DNA from: Nitrosomonas supralitoralis
GTDB taxonomy: Bacteria; Pseudomonadota; Gammaproteobacteria; Burkholderiales; Nitrosomonadaceae
Direction of reading: 5' to 3'
Length of the DNA stretch: 47,794 bases
Assembly: GCF_003011925.2 (NCBI RefSeq)
Contig: NZ_PXXU01000026.1
Location: 1 to 47,794, forward strand
The notes beneath the pieces are model-generated. The model worked only from the letters and a program-made list of their open reading frames with translations, made no database searches and was not told the origin of the DNA. Positions 41,911 through 47,794 of the stretch are shown here, in pieces; within the stretch, counting starts at the first letter, position 1, and each line of letters begins with the position of its first letter. A program made the translations under genes and the position numbers.

Positions 41911-42834
41911 ATGACGCCGGCAATCGAAATCAAGCAGGTGCACAAGCGTTTCGGCACATTGCATGCCTTATGCGGCGTTGATCTCGAAATCAACGCCGGC
42001 GAATTCTTTGCTTTGCTTGGTCCCAATGGAGCGGGAAAGACGACGCTGATCAATATCATCGCAGGTCTTGCCCTTGCCAGCAGCGGCAGTGTCAGGGTAA
42101 TGGGTCACGATGTCCTCACCGGGTATCGTGAAGCACGTCGCATGCTGGGCGTGGTGCCGCAGGAACTGGTATTCGATCCGTTCTTTACCGTTCGGGAAAC
42201 ACTTGTGTTTCAATCCGGTTATTACGGTTTGAAGAAGAATAACAACTGGATAGACGAGATAATCCATCATCTCGACCTTGCCGATAAGGCGGATACCAAC
42301 ATGCGTTTGCTGTCCGGCGGTATGAAGCGGCGCGTACTGGTAGCGCAGGCATTGGTCCACAAGCCTCCGGTAATCGTTTTGGATGAACCCACCGCAGGCG
42401 TAGATGTGGAATTGCGCCAGGCCCTTTGGCGTTTCATCAAGCAATTAAACCGCAACGGTCATACCATTGTACTCACTACGCATTATCTCGAAGAAGCAGA
42501 GGCTTTATGCAACCGCGTGGCAATGCTCAAAAATGGCAGTATCGTTGTGCTTGATAGCGTCAGAAATCTCATCAGCAACATTTCAGGACACCGGATACGC
42601 CTGCGGCTATCTCCCGATACGCTGCCGACAGCGTTACAGCTACTGACAATCAGCCACGACCAAGGCTACTACGTTCTGGCAATCGAGGAATACTCTCAGC
42701 TTGGAAATGTGATTACAGCATTACACGCGGCCCAGATCCAAATTCTGGATATGCAGATATTGCAACCTGATCTGGAAGAAGTGTTCGTAAAACTCATGCA
42801 CGGAACAGAGAATTTGGAATCTGCATCGGTATGA
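41911..42834 (+). CDS. ABC transporter ATP-binding protein (YadG-like)
   Basis: 307 residues. The ABC core is complete: Walker A LLGPNGAGKTTLI (about 35), Q-loop VPQELVFDPFF, signature LLSGGMKRRVLVAQAL (about 135), Walker B VIVLDEPTAGVD (about 155) and H-loop LTTHYLEEAEAL. The C-terminal part (about 230-300) is a regulatory extension as in YadG-type ABC-2 exporters. It is coupled to the permease gene by a 4-bp overlap (ATGA). The substrate is unknown; YadGH homologues are drug or lipid exporter-like. An AAGGAG ribosome binding site precedes the ATG. Confidence 0.93.
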   Translation: MTPAIEIKQVHKRFGTLHALCGVDLEINAGEFFALLGPNGAGKTTLINIIAGLALASSGSVRVMGHDVLTGYREARRMLGVVPQELVFDPFFTVRETLVFQSGYYGLKKNNNWIDEIIHHLDLADKADTNMRLLSGGMKRRVLVAQALVHKPPVIVLDEPTAGVDVELRQALWRFIKQLNRNGHTIVLTTHYLEEAEALCNRVAMLKNGSIVVLDSVRNLISNISGHRIRLRLSPDTLPTALQLLTISHDQGYYVLAIEEYSQLGNVITALHAAQIQILDMQILQPDLEEVFVKLMHGTENLESASV

Positions 42835-43586
42835 ATGGATTTCTTACATTGCTCTACAAGGAACTGCTGCGATTCTGGAAAGTCGGTCTCCAGACCGTAT
42901 TTGCACCCATGCTGTCCACCTTGCTATATCTGTTGATTTTTTCTCACGCGCTGGAAGAAAGAGTGCAGGTTTATCCCGGTGTAACCTACACGGTTTTTCT
43001 GATCCCCGGATTGGTCATAATGGCTATGTTGCAGAATGCTTTCGCTAACTCTTCATCAAGCCTGATTCAATCGACGGTCTCGGGTAATCACATCTTCATG
43101 CTGTTATCGCCGCTTTCTTACCAGGAAATATTCACTGCTTATGTACTGGCATCGGTAGTTCGTGGTCTGATGGTAGGACTGGGTATCTACTTGGTGACGC
43201 TGGCGTTTTTTGAACTTCCCCTGTACTCGTTCGCATGGGTATTCACATTTGCCTTGATAGGCGCTGCGTTGCTAGGTGCCTTAGGCATCATTGCGGGTAT
43301 TTGGGCGGAAAAATTTGAACAGCTTGCTGCGTTGCAAAACTTTATCGTCCTGCCATTGACATTTTTATCGGGGGTATTCTATACGATCCCCTCGTTGCCT
43401 CCATTCTGGCGAGGATTATCGTATATGAATCCGTTTTTCTACATGGTAGACGGGTTTCGCTACGGCTTCTTTCGCGTCTCGGATGTTTCACCTTACCTCA
43501 GCCTTGGGATTCTGGTGGCATGGTTCCTAGTGGTATCGTGGTGCACATTGCGAATGCTAAAAACAGGGTATAAAATCCGAAAATAA
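42831..43586 (+). CDS. ABC-2 type permease (YadH-like)
   Basis: 251 residues with six hydrophobic segments. Examples are MLSTLLYLLIFSHALEE, VFLIPGLVIMAMLQNA, LASVVRGLMVGLGIYLVTLA, FALIGAALLGALGIIAGIWA, LPLTFLSGVFYTIPSLPP and LGILVAWFLVVSWCTL. The LPLTFLSGVFY plus FWRGLSYMNPFFYMVDGFRY region is the ABC-2 signature. It forms the membrane pore powered by the upstream ATPase. Length equals YadH of E. coli. Substrate unknown. After its stop, 43587-43679 holds nothing recognisable. Confidence 0.93.
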   Translation: MNGFLTLLYKELLRFWKVGLQTVFAPMLSTLLYLLIFSHALEERVQVYPGVTYTVFLIPGLVIMAMLQNAFANSSSSLIQSTVSGNHIFMLLSPLSYQEIFTAYVLASVVRGLMVGLGIYLVTLAFFELPLYSFAWVFTFALIGAALLGALGIIAGIWAEKFEQLAALQNFIVLPLTFLSGVFYTIPSLPPFWRGLSYMNPFFYMVDGFRYGFFRVSDVSPYLSLGILVAWFLVVSWCTLRMLKTGYKIRK

Positions 43587-43679
43587 TCCGTAGTGGTTTA
43601 TCCACGAAATTGCCAATACGCAAGTTTTCAATAACTATGAATAAATATTGATTACTTTTTTATCAATTTTCTCACGCTG

Positions 43680-43875
43680 CTACCTTTGTTCCCATTCACC
43701 TGCTGCAACGCTGTAGCGGAACGTAACATATTCTCCGGAAGAAAGCGTAATGAATGTCTGGCCATCAATAAGTAAGCCACCCAATGGCAGAATCTTCGTA
43801 TTTACGCCTGCTCTTGTCAAAGTTCCTGCTTGAGATTTAATGGAATGCGTTTGTCCATCAACTGGAGATGTGAGA
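43680..43875 (-). pseudogene. C-terminal fragment of an unidentified protein beside the IS66 element
   Basis: The minus strand reads SLTSPVDGQTHSIKSQAGTL, TRAGVNTKILPLGGLLIDGQ and TFITLSSGEYVTFRYSVAAG EWEQR before TAG at 43680-43682. It has no start codon and follows a TGA. The strand-rich sequence looks like the end of a surface or phage tail-type protein cut off near the IS66 element (left end at 43942). Family not identified. Confidence 0.4.
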
Positions 43876-43962
43876 GATCAAGGCGATGGGAAAGCAGACG
43901 AAAATCTTCCAGAGGAAATAGACTACGTTCGGCAATTAAAGGTAAGCCTTTAAACCCACCAC

Positions 43963-45474
43963 CTACTCACACTCTTTCATTAATGTTTCAATAACCTCTG
44001 GCGCAAACGGCAACAGTTCGTCGATGCGGCTGTTAGGCCAGGTGGGGAGTTTTTCGAGGGTTTCGGTTAGCCATTTTGCGGGGTCGAGGCCGTTGAGTTT
44101 TGCGGTGGTGAGCAGGGATTGGATGGCGGCGGCGCGTTGGCCAGCGCGTTCAGATCCGGTGAAGAGCCAGTTCTTTCTGCCGATGGCAATTGCGCGGAAG
44201 TAGTTTTCGATCGGGTTGTTGTCGATAGGGTGAGAGCCGCTGTTGGCGTAGCAGATGAGACTTAGCCAACGTTTCAAGGTGTAGTCGATCGCTTTGGCGG
44301 TGCTGCTGCCGTCAGCGGTTTGCTGGCGAATGTGCAATAACCAGCCATGTAGCGATTGCAGCGCCGGGATGCTTTTTTCTGTGCGTAGTTGTTGTCGCGC
44401 TTCAACGGTGAGTTGGTCGCCTTCTGCTTCGATGGCGTAGAGTATGCCGATGCGTTGCAACGCTTCAAGTGCGATTTCGCTGCTGTTGGCTGTGTGCAAG
44501 TCGAAGAATTTACGACGCGCATGCATCCAGCAGCCCAGTTCGGTGCGATCATCGATGGCAAATAACGGTTTGTAGCCGCTATAGTCATCGACGACCAGGT
44601 GGCCATGCCAATTGCGCAGGAAATTAAGTGCGTGCTTGCCGCTGCGACTGGTTTGGTAGTCGAACACGATGATGCGCGGCCCCAACTAGAAATCGTTACT
44701 GCGGTACGCCCATAAGTAGGCGCGTTTGGTTTTGCCGTTGCCCGGATCGAGCTGCGCCACCGGCGTTTCAACAGCATGCAACGTGCGGCCTTGCAGTAGA
44801 TGCCAAGTCAATCGATCAACCAGCGGCTGCAGTGCCGCACCGACACAACCAACCCATTCGGCCAAGGTGGAGATCGGTAATGTCACGCCATCGCGCGCCG
44901 CGATTTGCGCGATGCGATAGAGCGGTAGATGATCAAGGTATTTGGAAACAGCGATCCACGACAAGAGGCCAGTTGCTGTCATGCCGCCATCGATGATTGT
45001 GGGTGGCACCGGTTCTGCGACGATGGTTTCGCAGCACCGGCAGGCGTATTGCGGACGGATGTGGAGGTGCACGAAGAATTTGGCGAATTCGACGTCGAGC
45101 TGTTCGGTGACATCTTCGCTGATTTTGGTCAGCACACTGCCGCATTGTTGACATTGGCAAGATGCCGGTTCATGACGATGCTCGATACGCGGTAAATGAT
45201 CCGGCAGTGGCTGGCGTCCGGCACGAACGCGCTTTGGTTTTTTTGGTTGAGGCAGCGGCAGTTGCTCAATTTCCGCTTGAATTGTCGCTACGTCGAACAG
45301 ACTTAACTGGATCTCTGACATCGCTTCGCTCTTCGAGCCGTAGCGCATGCGGCGTAAGTGCGCCAATTCGTATACCAAAGCTTGATTCTTCTCTTCCAGT
45401 TGTTTATTCAGCTATATTTCTTGACGCAAATTGTTGCGCTCAAACGACGCCAATCCACCCCCATGATCAACCAC
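43963..45474 (-). pseudogene. tnpC: IS66 transposase TnpC, inactivated
   Basis: About 500 codons of the DDE transposase, likely starting at a GTG (45474) inside tnpB. Two in-frame stops break it: TAG after LRQEI (about 45414) and TAG in SNDF-stop-LGPR (about 44686). The first catalytic Asp (family HADETP) is Val here (LHAVETPVAQL), a change that alone should kill the enzyme. The second Asp (LVVDDYSGY) and the Glu (NPIENYFR) remain. The zinc-binding CQCQQCGS/CRCCE region and the C-terminal NSRIDELLPFAPEV are intact. The latter is the tail copied at the portal gene. Confidence 0.88.
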
Positions 45475-45758
45475 TCCCATTGAGCCTGCGTCATGGTGAT
45501 GCCCCCTTCCTCGGAGCGCTGCCAAACAAACCGCTCCTGATGCAGTCGCCGCTGACACAACCACACGCCGGCGCTATCCCACAGCAGCACCTTGATGCGA
45601 TTGCCCGCACGATTGCAAAACACAAACGCTGATCCAGAACAAGACGATTGTTGCAGTCGCTGCTTCACCAACAACGACAACCCATCAATGCCGCAATGCA
45701 TATCCACCGGCTCAACCATCAACCAGGTACGCCCAGGGTTTACGATCAACCCAGACAT
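45408..45758 (-). CDS. tnpB: IS66 accessory protein TnpB
   Basis: 116 residues of the IS66 Orf2 family, intact. The typical GIDGLSLLVKQRL and SGSAFVFCNRAGNRIKVLLW, DSAGVWLCQRRLHQERF motifs are present. It is required with TnpA and TnpC for IS66 transposition, with unknown molecular role. It overlaps tnpA at its start (ATG inside the end of tnpA) and tnpC at its end. Confidence 0.93.
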   Translation of the reverse strand: MSGLIVNPGRTWLMVEPVDMHCGIDGLSLLVKQRLQQSSCSGSAFVFCNRAGNRIKVLLWDSAGVWLCQRRLHQERFVWQRSEEGGITMTQAQWEWLIMGVDWRRLSATICVKKYS

Positions 45759-46027
45759 TTGAGTAAGTCCCCCAACAAATATGGCGCTACCGTCGGCGGC
45801 AACTCCAATACATGATCACCCTGGCCACGCCACCGTAACACATCCATCGGCTTGATCGTTACCGGAATCATAGATGCGGATCGGCTACATTGCACACCCC
45901 TGTATGCACGCACTCAACTAACAAACGTTTTGACATTCAAACCATGTACCTGGCAATACGCACGTTGCGTCATGCCGCTAGACTGCTATGCCTCAATATG
46001 TTCTCGCCTCGTTTCTGCTGTTGACAT
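45746..46027 (-). pseudogene. tnpA: IS66 accessory protein TnpA with two nonsense codons
   Basis: About 94 codons (MSTAETRREHIEA, stop, QSSGMTQRAYCQVHGLNVKT FVS, stop, VRAYRGVQCSR, then VTIKPMDVLRWRGQGDHVLE LPPTVAPYLLGDLLKCLG). The stops (TAG, TGA) stand where the family has Trp, so single TGG changes explain both. The C-terminal half could still be translated from an internal ATG. Confidence 0.88.
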
Positions 46028-46233
46028 CGCTACTCCTGATTAAAATTCGCAGGATAATGGTGATGGCGAGGAGTGGTAAGATGGTGGGAGCGGAGGCATA
46101 CTTTGGATGTAATACGTGCACGCATCATTGAGGCACAAAAGACTAATGATGCGTAGTTTTTCATATTCTTTTTATTCTCTCCGCCTAGATGCTGTTTCCT
46201 TCCCCTACCAATGCTGCAAATAAACCGCTTGAT

Positions 46234-46345
46234 TAGTCCGCGCGTAATTCCTTGATTTATACCGTCTAAATAATACGAACTTGCGGACTTCACACTTGCA
46301 TGACGGGTAGGGGTGGAGAGAATAATGGCACAAAGAGAGAAAAAG
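46234..46345. repeat. Dispersed repeat, copy B (AGTCCGC...GCGGACT)
   Basis: Homologous to 6219-6330 in the same orientation: TTGATTAGTCCGCGCGTAAT at the start, a GCGGACTT arm about 45 bp later, then GGGGTGGAGAGAATAATGGC. It lies 130 bp right of the IS66 end. A further AAGTCCGCAAG at about 46377-46387 is the inverse of CTTGCGGACTT inside the repeat. Confidence 0.7.
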
Positions 46346-46424
46346 TGAGCAGATTTTTCGGGGTTTATGCAACCTCAAAGTCCGCAAGAATCCGCATGAG
46401 CCCCCGCAAACACGCGAAAGTAGG

Positions 46425-46455
46425 CGAAAAAAAACCAACCGGATGAAGGGTTGGT
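46425..46455 (-). terminator. Minus-strand terminator
   Basis: Read on the minus strand, ACCAACC / GGTTGGT (46434-46440 with 46449-46455; 8-nt loop) is followed by TTTTTTTT. No gene on that strand clearly ends here, so it may belong to lost sequence. Confidence 0.65.
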
Positions 46456-46705
46456 CTTTGGTGTTGGGACGGCGTCTATTGAATAACTAGCCAAAACCGT
46501 TATGAATGCTGTATATAGTAATATATCGCATTCGTGTTACTGTAAAAGTTACTGCATTTCAGATTGAGTAGACGATTCTGAGTTGGTTAGCATTACCCGC
46601 ACATTACAGGGTAAATTGGTATAGGCTAAGGTAAAATAATTGAATGTGGTTAATCCTGGAGCGCGGCCAAGGTCTTTAGTGTCCACTGCACACTTTTAAA
46701 GGATA

Positions 46706-46727
46706 CCCCGGTGCCGGGGGCGCCCCC
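46706..46727. repeat. Two overlapping GC-rich palindromes
   Basis: CCCCGG-TG-CCGGGG (46706-46719) and GGGGGCGCCCCC (46716-46727) share the same G run, so only one hairpin can form at a time. They lie in the AT-rich 950-bp stretch 46028-46980, which has no other clear gene. Confidence 0.5.
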
Positions 46728-46980
46728 TTGTAGAGTTTAGGGACTCCTACACATACCTATATACTCAAATTTATACATTCGATTATCAATTTTTTATAAT
46801 ATGCAACAGATGAGAACACATATTACTTTAATATAAACAGAAAATAAAATCGAGGTTGGGCTTTTATTAAAGATTTGGATTAGTATGGTACTATATAGAT
46901 ATTCATAAGTGGTTGAATAGATGAGTATGTGAATTACCGAGTGCCAAAATTATTCGATAAACCTAATTAAGGAAATATTT

Positions 46981-47136
46981 TTGAACATAGATAGATGGTT
47001 TTTTGCAATACTTGGAATTTTGTCCTTGATCGCTGGAGGCATTATGCTAGATGATGGTGATGCCAGCGGGGGATGGTCAGCAATTCTCTTCGGAGGAGCG
47101 ATTCTTACACATCTAGCACTTTCAAAAAAAATTTAA
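46981..47136 (+). CDS. Small two-span membrane protein
   Basis: 51 residues from a TTG at 46981 with AAGGAA 6 bp upstream (MNIDRWFFAILGILSLIAGG IMLDDGDASGGWSAILFGGA ILTHLALSKKI). Two hydrophobic helices (FFAILGILSLIAGGIML and WSAILFGGAILTHLAL) are joined by an acidic loop. No family is recognised. It lies just upstream of the HGG-motif gene in the AT-rich tail of the window, with an AT-rich promoter-like region in front. It could be a small membrane stress or toxin-like protein; nothing proves this. Confidence 0.6.
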   Translation: MNIDRWFFAILGILSLIAGGIMLDDGDASGGWSAILFGGAILTHLALSKKI

Positions 47137-47159
47137 ACTCTAACTTATAGCTCAGCCTG

Positions 47160-47423
47160 ATGCAATGTAATGCAAAAATCCAATACTCTAAGGGTCAACG
47201 ATGTCCTCGTGAAGCCATACCGGGAAAATCAAAGTGTAAAAGTCACGGTAATGGTGGCCCACGCACAATCGATGGGCGCAAGGCTATAGCGAGAGCCCGC
47301 TCTAAAGGAATGAACGATTCTCTAGCGGAACGTATAGCACACCGGAAAGCATCATTTGAGCTTTACATGCTAGCTAAGTTAGCAGGAGTTGCTTGGACTG
47401 GAAGACCACCTAAGAAAATTTAG
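47160..47423 (+). CDS. Small basic protein with HGN-GPRT motif
   Basis: 87 residues. The Cys-rich, basic N-terminus (MQCNAKIQYSKGQRCPREAI) precedes CKSHGNGGPRTIDGRKAIAR ARSKG, close to the HGGxSTGPRTxEGR motif of a family of small phage- and island-associated proteins. The four Cys/His could bind zinc. The C-terminal half is helical (LAERIAHRKASFELYMLAKL AG). It follows the membrane protein by 23 bp on the same strand. Function unknown; a nucleic-acid-binding accessory is the best guess. Confidence 0.7.
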   Translation: MQCNAKIQYSKGQRCPREAIPGKSKCKSHGNGGPRTIDGRKAIARARSKGMNDSLAERIAHRKASFELYMLAKLAGVAWTGRPPKKI

Positions 47424-47615
47424 GGCTGAATGCAAAAATTTCTACGTTTCGCATAAAATATTGTTACGAGCAATTTACTGCGAACATTTGAGTCTTGTTT
47501 TAAATTGTGGCCCACTTCTACAGAACAGGTATCACGTTCAATTTGCCTTCATTTGTGGCATATTTTTTATCTCATTGATTAATAGCATAAACATTTTTAA
47601 GCTCCTGATTCAACT

Positions 47616-47707
47616 GCACAGATAGCACAGATGGTGCACAGCTACACGTGTGCGCTTCTAGCCCTCTACTGGTGTGCGTTTCAGCGAACTGCACACCATG
47701 CACAGAT
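47616..47707. repeat. Short repeats GCACAGAT and GTGTGCG
   Basis: GCACAGAT occurs at 47616-47623, 47625-47632 and 47700-47707, with GTGTGCG at 47648-47654 and about 47682-47688. GGTGCA and TGCACACC form a loose inverted pair. They lie in the gene-free end 47424-47794, which is otherwise plain AT-rich DNA. Possible regulator or iteron-like site. Confidence 0.4.
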
Positions 47708-47794
47708 AAAACGCGGAAAGTTTACGGGGGCTTTTATATGCATGTATTCCCTTTCCTATTTCTACTATACCTACTATCTCTTCTATATATTTTA

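Larger units (their letters stand above)
43942..46101 (-). mobile_element. Complete but degenerate IS66-family element
   Basis: 2.16 kb bounded by imperfect terminal repeats: GTAAGCCTTTAAACCCACCA at the left and GTATGCCTCCGCTCCCACCA at the right end, reading inward. It carries tnpA, tnpB and tnpC in the normal IS66 order on the minus strand. The flanking 8-mers AATTAAAG and TTTGGATG differ, so no target duplication is left. TnpA and TnpC carry stops and a lost catalytic Asp, so the element cannot move by itself. Confidence 0.88.

Noticed and set aside
47389..47625. 78-codon ORF after the HGG-motif gene
   Set aside because: Overlaps the end of that gene out of frame, has no ribosome binding site, and its hydrophobic end comes from plain AT-rich DNA.

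Overview
The window looks like a chromosomal segment of a Gram-negative proteobacterium. A betaproteobacterium of the Nitrosomonas type is my best guess, from the proteobacterial GshA, the YadG/YadH-type ABC exporter and the mix of IS66 and prophage remnants; this is inference from gene content only. A large, visibly damaged prophage is embedded between host genes, with several mobile or defence-like cassettes around it.

Layout. (1) 0.02-2.0 kb: a minus-strand pair of an AAA ATPase and an RloB-like protein with Toprim-like motifs, a probable defence pair. (2) 2.0-2.55 kb: gene-poor debris with a repeated 11-bp motif. (3) 2.55-6.05 kb: a SWIM-SNF2 helicase. (4) 6.2-6.42 kb: a dispersed repeat and a 90-bp scrap of an IS66 element that cuts off the phage portal gene. 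(5) 6.4-30.2 kb: the prophage. Packaging genes (portal fragment, gpW, TerL, TerS) are followed by accessory genes (PrlF/YhaV toxin-antitoxin on the opposite strand, a frameshifted DUF6900 gene, DUF3489, HU, ParD-like and Fic, YkvA). Then come a ParB-fused DNA methylase and a long minus-strand replication and recombination operon: DUF6362, RuvC-like nuclease, Toprim/RecA-like primase-helicase, RecB-like nuclease, DUF6511, DEAD/DEAH helicase, ssDNA-binding-like protein, Sak4-like ATPase and an excisionase-like HTH. Next are a three-gene cassette headed by a LexA-like self-cleaving repressor and a divergent recombinase operon (small protein, DUF2924, serine recombinase, HTH protein). No capsid, tail or lysis genes remain, so the prophage should be defective.

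(6) 30.2-43.6 kb: apparently host genes. These are an HD-domain protein, a degraded ORF, a Usp-UbiB kinase fusion, a SAM-cyclase-AAA-TPR signalling protein, a GST with a divergent LysR regulator, gshA, and an ABC exporter pair. (7) 43.9-46.1 kb: a complete but dead IS66 element with four in-frame stops and a lost catalytic Asp. (8) 46.1-47.8 kb: an AT-rich, gene-poor stretch with a second copy of the 6.2-kb repeat, a 51-residue membrane protein, a small HGG-motif protein and short repeats.

How the parts work together. The LexA-like protein probably represses its own operon and perhaps the divergent recombinase operon through palindromes in their shared 184-bp gap, so DNA damage would switch on both. 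The replication operon has its own four-copy GGGGAA repeat upstream and ends at a terminator that stands directly in front of the methylase start codon. The least explained and most interesting unit is the LexA-like repressor plus two unrecognised proteins (433 and 329 residues).
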